The notes under the pieces: generated by a model
The model's database searches: none
What the model was told of the DNA's origin: nothing
What the model saw: only the letters and a program-made list of their open reading frames with translations
Translations under genes and position numbers: made by a program
NCBI GenBank assembly: GCA_905250125.1
Contig: CAJNOL010000392.1
Location: 1 to 64,000 of the forward strand
DNA from: Rotaria sordida
Taxonomy: Eukaryota > Rotifera > Eurotatoria > Philodinida > Philodinidae
DNA: 64,000 bases
Direction of reading: 5' to 3'
In this document: piece after piece, positions 42,351-54,000 of the stretch
How positions within the stretch are numbered: position 1 is the first letter of the stretch
Layout of the letters: every line of letters begins with the position of its first letter

Positions 42351-43205
42351 CTTTATTCAAATCAATCCTTTAGAAAGTCGGACTCTTGTAAAACTCATGA
42401 ATGACAAAGAACTTTCTTTGCTCTATCCGATGAAGCATTTGGAGAAAAAGCACAAAATGCTTCGCAATAGAAAATCATTCTTTGCGAAAAATCATGAAAT
42501 TTTCGAGAAAAGTAAATTTCTGCCAAATTTGGTGAAGCACTTCGATAGGAAAATGACTGATGCAGTTTTGTAGAGAAGCTTACGGCATATCGAACGGTAT
42601 ATAGCAAATTGCATTTTCATCGAGTCTTGATGCATTAAGAATCCGTGCATGTGAAAAGAGCTCAGTGTAGAGATAGTCATTCTGTGCAGGCGTGAAAATC
42701 TATTTTTGACATTGACAAATTGGTCAATAATTTTAGAAAGGATCTTTGATCTTGGTTTTTTTCTAATGTTGATGCAGATCTCATCTAGCTATTCACCAGT
42801 GAAAAGAGAATTTTTGTAGTGTCTGCTCTCACGCAAGGAAACTGATTAAAACTAAGCATGGGTATATGGTGCTTTTTATACGCTTACTCACTGTATGTCT
42901 CCCAACCAGTATTTGGATGCTTAATGCATCAAGATTTGATGAAAATGCAATTTACTATATATCATTCGATGTGTCGTGAGCCGCTCTACAAAACTAAATA
43001 AGTAATGTTCGTATTATGAAGTACTTCACCAAATTTGGCTGGGATTTATTTTTCTCAAAAATTTCATGATTTTTTCGCAAAAACTGATTTTCTATTTCGA
43101 AGCATGTTGCTTTTTTTCTCCAAATACCTTCATTGGATAGAGCAAACAAAGTTCTCTGTCATATATGAATTTCTAAAGAGTTTATTTTGAATAAAGTTTT
43201 TGGAT
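42350..43205. mobile_element. Inverted-repeat (fold-back) element with about 310-bp arms
   Basis: Left arm 42350-42660 and right arm 42905-43205 are inverted copies. Examples are ATTTGGTGAAGCACTTC against GAAGTACTTCACCAAAT, CTTTGCTCTATCC against GGATAGAGCAAA, and GATGCATTAAG against CTTAATGCATC. A unique spacer of about 240 bases separates them. No coding content; the frames at 42395-42680 are arm shadows. Confidence 0.7.
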
Positions 43206-43463
43206 GAGACTAAAACGAGGCGATCGGATACTTTTTTGACCAAATGTAAGAACGATATTCAACATAATACTGATAGGGTGTTTCTTTATTATGACTATCT
43301 GTTTTTCGTTACAGATCATCAACTGCTAAGTAAGATAATTTGAAAAGAATATGTACATAAGATAATATGTGTCGAACGAGGTGTGGATGTTTTTTTTGTT
43401 TGTTTGCAAACACCTGTATAGTGTTTTTTTTCTAATAAATCATGATGAATATTTATTTACAAA

Positions 43464-44832
43464 TTAACGAAGAATATTTAGATTAACATCTTTCTGAGCA
43501 TCAATTAAAACTGATGTTGTTCGTTTTTGTTTTTTCATTTCTTCAGCATAAATTCGTCGAAGAATTTTAAATGCTTCTAATGTAGCATAAGGCATTTGTG
43601 TTAATGGATCAAAATATTGTGCTGGCATTCCTGTTATTGGACATAAACGACGATAATGACGATTGGATGAATTTAATTTTGAAAATGTATCATTATATGT
43701 TTGAATATGTGTAAATGAAACAAATGTACGTGAACATCGTTCAGATATAGATTCAATTTGATAACTTTCATCAAGCAAATCATTCCATTGATCATTTGGT
43801 TCATTTAAAATTGTCATTGAACTTATACAAATACGTGGACATTCTTGTATTAATTTCATACGTTTTATTTCTTTTTTCTTTAATTCAATTTGTTGATATG
43901 CCTCTGAAAAATAATTAAAAAAGTTTGTTTTTTTTTTTTTTGAGAAGAGAGAGAAATAAAAAATTTACCTAATGATTCAAGATTAATTTCCTCTAAAAAA
44001 AACATAAAAAATAAGATTAAATTTAATTTTAAATATTTAATTTTACCAGTTATTTTAGCTTCTTCAAGTAATTCTTCTTGTGTAAGTTTTCGTACTTCTC
44101 GAGTATTTCTTAATGATGCAACACCTTTAAGATAAACACGACGTTCTTGTCGTTCTTTTTGTCGTTTTTCAAGTTCAACTCGTTTAACACTAGTTGATTT
44201 ACGTAATGTTTTAGCTTCTAAATCGAACGAAAAAAAAAAAAGATTTATACTTTTTTGTTTCGAAAAAAAATTGAATTTACCAATTTTTGGTGCATTCTCT
44301 TTTTTCTGTTGTTGTCGAATTAATTTTAAGTCACCTGCTCCTTCTTGTTCTTCTTTTTTCTTAGCTTTTAACTACAAAAAGAAAAAAAACGAACAAAATA
44401 AATAAAAACAAAACAAAGAAAATTTATTTACTTCTTGTTGAAGACTTTGCGCTTGATATATAATTTTTTTTCTTTTACGCTTTGTTGTTCCATTATCATC
44501 ATCACTATCTTCATCAGTTTTTCGCTTTTTATTTGTATCTATTTGTTCTTGTTCATCTTCACCTTGTTGTTGTTGTTCTTCATCTTCTTGATCAAAATCT
44601 GAATCTACAACATCTTCTTCAGATTCTTCAGAATGATAATCATTATCTTCTTCTTCCTGAAAAATATTAATTTAAAATAATGTAATAAAGATAAAAACTT
44701 TTTTTTTACATCAAGAAAACCACCATAAGCTGTACCATAAAATTCATCATCTGGATCCTCTTGTTGTTCGAGTAAACGTTTAAGACGATTGCCAGCAGTT
44801 TGACGACGTTCTCGTTCAAGAGCAAATGCCAT
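43464..44832 (-). CDS. VPS72: VPS72/YL1, SRCAP/p400 chromatin remodelling subunit, 6 exons
   Basis: Exons (- strand): 44710-44832, 44432-44656, 44281-44371, 44047-44217, 43969-43992 (24-base microexon), 43464-43903; in phase, 357 residues against 364 in human. The N-terminus has RQTAGNRLKRLLE, DEFYGTAYGGF and the acidic VVDSDFDQEDEE, the known H2A.Z-binding YL1 region. Then come a basic lysine-rich part, the family block LTQEELLEEAKITEEINLES, CSRTFVSF, and the YL1 C-terminal module CPITGMPAQYFDPLTQMPYA with FKILR. By family knowledge it is an H2A.Z chaperone within SRCAP and TIP60/p400 complexes in the nucleus. Upstream, TTTCAG ends 16 bases before the ATG on the - strand, again a possible leader acceptor. 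Divergent from RAD51. Confidence 0.95.
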
Positions 44833-45735
44833 TTTTTTTTGTTTGTTTCTGAAATATTCAATTCTTTGAGAATGAAGAATTATTCTCTGGGTTTAATTAA
44901 ACAGTGTTGTATGTGAATGAAAGATTAACTTCAATACAGAAGTATACAGTATATCATTAAAAGAAACTATTGCTCATTCTTAGCAGAAATAGTCAAAAAT
45001 TAATGGATCATAATAGAAGACTCAGAGTTTTGTAATATGTGAGGGAATTATTACTTTAGTGAGACATAAATATTTCGATTATTGTTCATGTTCTGAAATT
45101 TGGTCAATCATATCACCTTAATTAAATATTAACTTTTCAAAAAAAAAAAAACTGGATCTATGATCTAATCGCTCATAGTGAATGATGAAATTTAATTGAA
45201 CGAAATAAAAAAAAAGTATAACTCATTAAATTAGTGTTTCGAATTACAATGCTTATATAAATGATCCACTAGTTCTCTTTATACGCAGTACTCTGTTTAA
45301 TGACAAAATTGAAATCTATCTAAGCTAAAATTTTTGTTCAATCTTTTAAAAAGTTTATTTAACTAATGAATCATATATGCAATTCAAACTAAGTGACTGA
45401 TTTCTTTTTAAAACAAATCAATAAGACTAATAGGTACCTTACTAATATAACTCACATATATAGAAGTTATATTTCATTACCTAAAAATACCAAGTAAACA
45501 TATATCAATTAGTCTTGAATTGAATATATTGTATATTTCAATCTGGTATTTGGTAAAATTTGGAATTTTGAATTGTAAACCAATCAAATTTTTTTTTATA
45601 TTGTAATGAATGACATCTAGAGTATCATTTCATTCATTTTTATAAATCTTGTCGTATTGGTTATAATCTTTCTTTAAGAACGAACTGAACACAAAGATTT
45701 TTTGTTCATTTTATTTTATTTGTTTGTTGATAATA
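44833..45735. promoter_or_regulatory. Divergent intergenic region VPS72 / RAD51
   Basis: 903 AT-rich bases between head-to-head genes. No ORF, RNA gene or clear core promoter motif was found. An ATTGG near the RAD51 side (45656-45660) could be an inverted CCAAT box. Confidence 0.45.
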
Positions 45736-47149
45736 ATGCCTCCAAAAACAAAAATTCGAGAATCAACAATTGAAAAAGAAAAAGACACAACTTTGTCAAC
45801 GGAAGCACCAGCAGCTGTAACTGCTGCACTTCAAGTCAATGATAGTGTATCAATCGATTGTGAAACAGGTGGACCAACACCAATAACTAAATTAGATAAA
45901 TCATGTGGTATTGGTAATGCTGATTTAAAAAAATTACAAGAAGCTGGATTTTGTACGGTTGAATCTATTGCATTTGCACCAAGAAAAAGTCTTCTAGCTG
46001 TAAAAGGTATAAGTGATGCAAAAGCTGATAAATTAGCTGTAAGTTTTTATATTCAAAATCGAAAACAAAAAAATTAAAAATTAAAAAAAATTTTTTTTTT
46101 TGTTTTAGGCTGAAGCAGCAAAACTTGTTCCAATGGGTTTTACAACAGCTACAGAATATCATCAAAAACGTTCAGAAATTATTCAATTAACAACTGGTTC
46201 AAGAGAACTTGATAAACAATTACAAGGTGGTTTCGAAACAGGTTCTATTACAGAATTATATGGTGAATATCGTTGTGGTAAATCACAATTATGTCATCAA
46301 GTTGCTGTTACATGTCAAGTAATTGTTTGTTTTTTTTCAATATACTTTTTAAGAATAAAATCTTATGTAATTTTTTTTTTTAGTTACCAATTGATATGGG
46401 TGGTGGTGAAGGTAAAGCAATATATATTGATACAGAAGGTTCATTTCGTCCTGAACGTTTATTGGCTATTGCTGAACGATATGGTCTTTCTGGTCAAGAT
46501 GTTTTAGATAATATTGCTTATGCACGTGCTTATAATACAGATCATCAAATTCAATTATTATATGTGGCAACAGCTATGATGTGTGAATCAAGGTAGAAGA
46601 AAAAAAAAATTTATTATTTAAGATAAAAAAAAAAAAAGATTTTTTGAAATATAGATATGCAGTATTAATTGTTGATAGTGCTACATCATTATTTCGAACA
46701 GATTATTCAGGTCGTGGTGAATTAGCTGCTAGACAAATGCAATTAGCAAAATTTATGCGTATGTTATTACGTATTACAGATGAGGTTTGATTGAATTATT
46801 TTATAAAATAATTTACAATTAGTATAGTTTTAATTTAGTTTGGTGTTGCTGTAATACTTACAAATCAAGTTGTTGCTCAAGTTGATGGTCAAGCTATGTA
46901 TGGTGATCAAAAGAAACCTATTGGTGGAAATGTTATGGCTCATGCATCTACAACACGGTAATTATTATTTTTAATTTTAATTTTGTTCCTATATATTTTT
47001 TTTTTAACTTTAGACTTTATTTAAAAAAAGGCAAAGGTGATTCACGTATATGTCATGTTGCTGATAGTCCATGTTTACCAGAAACTGATGCCATATTTGC
47101 TATTGGCCCAGAAGGAATTGTTGATGCAGCACCTAAAGATCTTTGTTGA
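45736..47149 (+). CDS. RAD51: RAD51 recombinase, 6 exons
   Basis: Exons 45736-46038, 46109-46318, 46384-46592, 46655-46784, 46839-46957 and 47014-47149 join in phase to 368 residues; human RAD51 is 339, the extra residues being in the N-terminal tail. The helix-hairpin-helix domain ([27 protein letters not shown]) is followed by [20 protein letters not shown], which marks RAD51 rather than DMC1. The Walker A motif is GEYRCGKS (about 153-160), then [13 protein letters not shown], Walker [12 protein letters not shown] (near 243-252), [12 protein letters not shown], loop 2 QVDGQAMYG...KKPIGGN and HASTTRLYLKKG. It forms the nucleoprotein filament for strand exchange in homologous recombination. 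Compared with the human GEFRTGKT, the loop has T to C and T to S changes; the catalytic lysine is kept. The upstream TTG-started extension is not used because ATG 45736 fits. Confidence 0.97.
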
Positions 47150-48992
47150 TTTGTATATATATATATGTATAAGATTTTTATGTGAATTATTTATTGTATT
47201 CTTCTTATTAAATGAGAGATGTGAAACATAAGATAAAAGTCTATGAACGTGTTACATTTATTTAATAATATCTTATTCTTTTGTTTAAAACGATTGATGA
47301 TTAGATTTTGAAAATAAAGATTTTATATTGATGAAAAAAAAATAAATAAAACTATTGAAATCAAAATTACATAGAAAATATAAAAATATACTAAAGAGAA
47401 ATTGAAAGAATACGATAAGTGTCAATATTCTTGATTTAACTAGTTACATAGACAAGATAATCAAGAAAACACTACAGTCACAAATTCTTTAATCTTTCTG
47501 CATCTGATTTGAAACGATAACTGACTCATAACAAGAAACTATTAAATTAATCAGAGTGCTCAAACACGTGTATCTAAGGATAAGCAACTTTCCTAGAGCT
47601 AATTTTCACATGTTATATTTATGTTAATTTATCCTAGACATTCTAAAAAAGCAGCGCGTGAGACAAAAAAACCTTGTTTAAAATTTGACCATAGATGCAG
47701 TTTGCGTCGTAGAATCTATCCTGAAGTTTTCGAATACTGGAAGAGTCAACATTTTTACATACGTGTCTACTGAAAGAACTTATTCAGAAAAATAATTCTC
47801 GTAAAAAATCAAAGTCAAATGAAAGATGAATATGTTTCGTTTTGCTTGAAATGTTCCATATATTAATGAGATACAGAATTTACAGCAAAATGACGACATC
47901 TGTAATTAAATACTCTCTATATAGTGAAGTTTTCTATCTCGAGCACATCAATCAAAACAACAAAAACTACTTTTCTTATTGATAGTTTTCTATTTTATTA
48001 CTTGTTCAGGAAAAATAAAATATGTACATCTAAAGATGAAAGCTATTGTACGTAGTGGTACAAGAATGAACTTACAAGTAAAATCTTCCAACTGACAAAA
48101 TCGTTTTTGAGTCAAGACTACGTACATTACGTAGACCTAAATGAGTCATGAATACCATGAAATGAGTTCGTACTTTTAACTTATCGGTACGAAAATAGTG
48201 CATTTTTACGAAATTTTTTAAATAAATGCTTTGGTAACAGAAAAAATGATTTTTGAATTTCGATTTGAAATGTCGCATAGAGACAGTTCTTAACGAGAGT
48301 AGTTTATAGTGAACTCTTCAGATCTTTTGATTCGCTCCTATCTTGAAATACAAGCATTAAATCTATCAAAATCTAAAGATAATTTTAAACATCTGAAATC
48401 TAAATAAAAAAAACCAGAATCGAAACTATTAGTATAAAAGAATTATTTTTTGTTTCTTCGAAAAATTCAATTTTACAAATTAATCGTCTCTTAAAATAAA
48501 AACTCATCTAATGAGAAAATTCTATCGATAAATTTTCCACATAAAAAATTTTTTTCTGATTAAAATTGATCTCTAAGTAAATACATTATCTATGTTTTAT
48601 TTTCTCAATGGGTAACATGACCTGGAAAAGAAAAAAACCAATTCTTCATCATGCTAATGCGAACAGGAATACCTACACTCTCAAGAAAACTAATTAAATA
48701 AAAATATTTTTTCTACGAGCTGCTTTAAAGAGAAACGGATGGTAAATTATGATTTTGGTTTTCTCGGAAATCGTGTAAATTTTTTTTTCAATTAAGAAAA
48801 TAAGATGTGTAAGAACTCAAGTAAAATTACTATGATGAAATACATACGCAAAAAAGAATTTTAAGAAAAGGTAGCAAACGAGACATTCGTAATTTTTGCA
48901 ATTAAATAATGACTATAGCATAAGTTTTTTTTCTATTTACTATCGTTTATTCTTGACTGCAATAAGCAACTTTTTTTTTTTTATTCCATAGA
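47150..48992. other. Intergenic RAD51-GPCR, with a partial fold-back repeat
   Basis: AT-rich. 48080-48350 carries one arm of the family found in aPKC and SF1 introns (TTTTTGAGTCAAGACTA, CATGAATACC, GCATTTTTACG, GCATAGAGACA). No gene seen. AATAAAG at about 47316 may serve as the RAD51 polyadenylation signal. Confidence 0.5.
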
Positions 48993-49931
48993 ATGTTAAC
49001 TAACACAACAACAACAACAACAACAGCAGATGATACATCAGCAGAATCATTAATTGTTGCTTATTATTCTTTAATATTGATTATTATTGGAACTGTTTTT
49101 AATTTTTTAACATTTCTCATTCTTTGTCGATCAACATTTAGAGATAAAAAAACAAGACCAATTATTCATTATATGCGTACAATAGCTATATTTGATATTT
49201 TAATGTTATATGGATGGAATCTTGATCATTATCTAGTAATTGTACATAAATTTCGTCTTCTAAAATATTCAATAGTATCATGTAAATTTATTAGTTTTAT
49301 CAGTTATTTTACTTCACAAACATCGGCTTGGCTTCGTATCTTTGTTTGTCTTGATCGATATTTATCATTAAGTTATTTTCATCGAGCATGGATGAGTCGA
49401 TCAAAAACTGTTCTTATTATTATTACGTGTGTTATTATGACTTCTTTTCTATTAAATTTGCATATACTTATTTTCGGTTGTTATCGAAAAAATAATGGTA
49501 TCATTAGTATTCAAGCACGATCATATAGAATCTATCCTCTATGGAATCATATTAATTTAGGTGTATATAATTGTATTCCATTCATATTAATGGTTATATT
49601 GAATAGTGGTGTTAGTTATCATTTACTTCATTTTCATCGCACTAATTCAACTTCAAATCCGCGTATTCAAAATCGAATTGTAACACTTACATTAGTTATA
49701 ACAACATCTCTTTTTCTGGTTATGACTATACCAGCAACAGTTGCTTCTGCATTTTTTATGGGAGCAAATATTACGATATTACATTTTTTAGATGGCATTC
49801 TTTATACATATCATGTATTATCATTTCCATTGTATTTAATTACATTTAATAAATTTCGACAAGAATGTATTAGAATGTTAACATGGAAATTTTGCAATCA
49901 AAAAGTTACACCACTAGTCGATCTTCAATAG
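48993..49931 (+). CDS. Rhodopsin-like G-protein coupled receptor, intronless
   Basis: 312 residues, one exon, seven hydrophobic helices by eye: about 18-45, 58-78, 98-120, 140-162, 187-210, 230-252 and 266-285. The short threonine-rich N-terminus has NTT glycosylation potential. TM3 ends in LDRYLSL (D/E-R-Y motif); cysteines SCKF before TM3 and FGCYRK in the second extracellular loop can form the conserved disulfide. The TM7 NPxxY is replaced by FPLYLITFN, as in many divergent FMRFamide- or peptide-type receptors of rotifers and other lophotrochozoans. The ligand is unknown; peptide is a guess. The start ATG lies one base after a T-rich CCATAG acceptor (ends 48991), so the mature 5' end is probably created by splicing, cis or trans. 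Confidence 0.85.
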   Translation: MLTNTTTTTTTADDTSAESLIVAYYSLILIIIGTVFNFLTFLILCRSTFRDKKTRPIIHYMRTIAIFDILMLYGWNLDHYLVIVHKFRLLKYSIVSCKFISFISYFTSQTSAWLRIFVCLDRYLSLSYFHRAWMSRSKTVLIIITCVIMTSFLLNLHILIFGCYRKNNGIISIQARSYRIYPLWNHINLGVYNCIPFILMVILNSGVSYHLLHFHRTNSTSNPRIQNRIVTLTLVITTSLFLVMTIPATVASAFFMGANITILHFLDGILYTYHVLSFPLYLITFNKFRQECIRMLTWKFCNQKVTPLVDLQ

Positions 49932-50892
49932 TAGCAATATAAATAGATAATGCATATTTAAGACTAACGTCTTTTTATTGTTATTTTTTTGTTTTTGTAG
50001 TTCCACCACTTACATATCTATACACCTTCTAAATATATGTACATATGAAATATCTCTTTAAATAAAAATTATTTTTCGGATTTACTCGAAAAAATAAAAG
50101 AACAAAGCCAACAGTGTTTATACAAGGATTAAAAAAAAAACAAGAGAAAAAGTAAAAATACTTCATGTATACACCAAATGAATATTGATAATTTGTATTC
50201 ATACAAATCTAAATTTTTGAATTATTTATCCGTAAAGAAAGTTTGATATATTGATGTGATCTATACCAATTAGACATGTATTGAATTCGAGTTCGGAAAC
50301 TATCCAATTAGTTCAGACAGTGTCGAGTATTTTGGCAATTGTCCAAGACTTTCTGAATGTATATGGGCAATCATGAAGGCACTCTAAAGTTCGATTAAGT
50401 TTGACTATTTCTGAACATTGTTGACTTTTTTTTAGCATGTCTGCAGATCTTTGGTTTTTGAATCATTCATTCCCCCCCTGTGTGTATCTACCATAACCAA
50501 TCTTGAGGTCCTCTCTTTAGGCTTACTTCTTTTTTTTTTAATTGACTGAAAATGATCATAGTCAACATTGAACCAGAAAATTTGCTACTAAGCAACATTC
50601 CGTACCGCGAAGTAGCCGAAAGACAGAGGTGTTCTTCCCTTTTTTTTCTGTCATAAATTGTTAAAAATGATTTTCATATTTCAAGTTCATTCTGTCTAAT
50701 TTTTAAAGTTACAAGTTATTGTTTCAATATATTTTTCTATTTGTACTTGACAGATATTTTTTTTCATATATATATATCAAACATATCGAGAAAAGAAAAA
50801 ACCACAAATGATACGATTCGGGTTGTTTAGATAAGAAAACAAAAACGAAGACGAATTACGTGAATAGAAAAAAAGTACAAAGTTTCTTTTTT
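49932..50892. other. Intergenic GPCR-SF1, no gene seen
   Basis: Convergent 3' region, AT-rich with several poly(A)/poly(T) runs. A short CCCCCCC run at about 50473. Nothing else recognised. Confidence 0.4.
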
Positions 50893-51037
50893 TTAACGTG
50901 GTGGCGGCGGTGGTGGAGGAGCTGTTTTTGGTAATGGTGGTATAAAACCAGGATTATTATTTTGATAATATTGTTGTTGATAAATACTTTGATAATACAT
51001 AGCAGCATTATATTGATTCCATTGATTCCATTGTTGC

Positions 51038-51083
<46 letters not shown>

Positions 51084-54000
51084 GAGAATTTTGAGGATTT
51101 GGCCATGATGTTGATGGATTTGTATTACTGTTTGGTCCTCCATTTTCCATTAAAGCTGGTATATGTTGAGCACGATATGAATCACCTTCAATATATGCTG
51201 AATAATTAGTATTTCGATTATTTCGTCGAAGAAGATAATGACCATCGAATACATCATTATTATTATAACGAGGTCCTGTATTACTCCAATAAGTTGATGA
51301 TGGTTGTGGTTGCGTAGTTGCTGCATTATTTGGATTAAGAGACATCAATGATGGAGGATTCTTTAAGAAAAATATATATGTATATATTTAGTTTTATATG
51401 ATAATATATATATATAATTTAATTAAATTCTTCATAGACTGATGCAGATAAAAATTTTTTTTTCTTTCGAAATCATCAGATCGATACGTATGTGTTTTCA
51501 AATGGCAATACTATAAGCTTTCAAAACTTATCCTTTTGAATTAGAGCTGAACATCGGACAGGACAGTCTTATATTTGATCTAATCTTTTTTACCTTCTTT
51601 GCATCACACGTACTGTCGTCAGTAATACTTGATAGATATTTAGAATGAAGATGTGAGAGTCTTCTCTCACCTTAATATTTATTTTGGTGAATCAAAAATC
51701 AGAATAAGAATTTTTATTGTTATGCTTGCTGTCCTATCCTGTGTGGGGCAGGGCAGCAATGCAATCAATTTTTGGTTCTGTCCTGCCGGCAAACAAGACA
51801 AGAGATAAAATAGCTGATACTGCTCATACCTATCGAATAGGCATTATACGAAACCGAAATGATAACTTCTCATTCTAGTCTATAGCTTTCAGAAAACTGC
51901 AAACAATTGGAGAGATATTTTTTATTTGTTCTATTCTCTATTTACTTTTCTCAAAATTTGAATAACTACAAAAAGACAATAATTGAAAACTCAAGGGCAA
52001 TACTATCTAACGAAATCATAATAAGGATTTAACTTACATAATTATTATTAGTAGTAGTATTCGTTGTTCCATTATTATTAGTAGGATTAGTAGAAGTATT
52101 GAATGTTGCTGGAAGAGTAGTGGCTGGATTATTTGTTACTGGAGCTCCACCTGTTATCGCTAATGTTGGTCCGGTTGTTCTTGATCCACTCATTAAACCT
52201 TTTCGATCTTCTAATGATAAAGTATTTGTATCCGAATCTTTTTTACCCGTTAATTCATTAATTAACGATTGATACTAAAAAAAAAAGAAGAAAAGAAAAT
52301 ATGATTTTAATTAAAATAGTTTGTGTTTTTTTTTTATAAACCTTACTTCACAATCAAGTTTTTGTTGTTCAACTCTATTTGCTCCATTAACCATGAGTGA
52401 TCCATCAGGATTTAATTCTGCATAAGTACCATCCGAGTTTTTACGAAATTTACAATCACTTGGGACATGTCCAGCTCCACCACATATTGTACATATTATT
52501 GTATTTGTAATAATTTTTTCAGCTTCAGTCATTAATTTAAGTTTACTATAAAAAAAAAAACAAAGACAAATTTTATATTAATCTTACGATGAAAGTTCTT
52601 CAATTGATAAACTACTTTTGAGTCAAGACTATCTAAGAAGTAAATAAACTATGAATACCTTGAAAAGAGTTCGTGTCCTTAGCTGATTGTTGCAGAGACA
52701 CTATACTTTTACGGTATTTTTTTGAATGAATGCTGTGATACATAGTTGTATCTTAGGATAGGAATAGCGAGAACATCTAAAACATTTACAAAAATTATTC
52801 TCGTTAAGATCTATCTCTACACATGTGATAACTACCGCTAGTATACTGCGTTATACCAGTAGGTTTTTTGTTGAAAATGTTGTATCAAATCAGGGGAATA
52901 TTTTTGAAGTCTTTTAAAACTAATAGAATTGATTCGATTTCAAAGCACTCTAATAATATTGATGTGTCTGTATTAGTCACAGAGTTTAAAATCGGCACCA
53001 GTAATGAAATAAATTTTTGTTAGTAAAATATATTCTGAAACTGTTTTCTTCTCGATTAATTTGATTTCTTTCTAATAAATAATTCAAATTTCGATAGAAA
53101 ACACTCTCTGCAATCGTTTATAGATAAAATCGAAAGTCTTATGAGTGCCACGCTAGTGTGATATGTATTTGGAATGGTTCAAGTCGAAATTCAGTTTTTC
53201 TGTTATCATAGCAATCATTTAAAAAATAACAAAGTGCAGTATCTCCGCAGCAATAAACGAAGGACGTAAACTCTTTTCAGGGTATTCGTATATCATTTGT
53301 TTCTACATAGTCTTAACTCGAAAAAGCAATTTATCAGTTGGAGGATTTCTGTCATTAGAAGAAAAATTTTTTTTACATGAGACAATCATTTTCACGTAAT
53401 GTTCCATGAAGTAATGCTAATTCTCGTAATTGTTGTTTACGTAATTCATTCATTCCTTCAGGTTCTTCAATAGCTTGATTTATTATTTGATTAACCTATA
53501 TATAAAAAAAAAAAGTTGAATTTTTTTGAATAATATTATTAAAAATTCTTTTATAATTACCTTTTCTACAGCTTTAGCTACAACTTCGGGTGAAGTACCG
53601 GTTATATAAGCATGTAAAGGTTCATCTTCACCTGGTAATGGACCATATTTGACTAAACCCATTTTTCCATCTTTGATTGATCCTTTGCCTAGAAAAAAAT
53701 TTCTATTTAAATTTAAAAATCTATGCGAACTAGATTGTATACCTCTAATGATGATTTTTGCATTGGTCTAAACAAAAAAATAAAGAACAGGTTTTTTTTT
53801 AGTTAAAATATATAAGATATAAATATACATACTTCTTTTTCTAATGTTTTGAGTGTATTACCACGTGGTCCAATAATTAAACCAACAAAATTAACTTCTG
53901 GATGATCTTCTTGTGGAATCATTACTTTATCTATATATTTTGCTTGTTGAGGTCTAAAATTAAAATATTTTGATAGATTATTTTTGACAAAAATATTCCA

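Noticed and set aside
44482..44670. His/Leu-rich + strand ORF
   Set aside because: Antisense of the acidic/basic low-complexity exon 2 of VPS72.
45724..45735. Upstream extension of RAD51
   Set aside because: It begins at a TTG codon; the ATG at 45736 is the first normal start.
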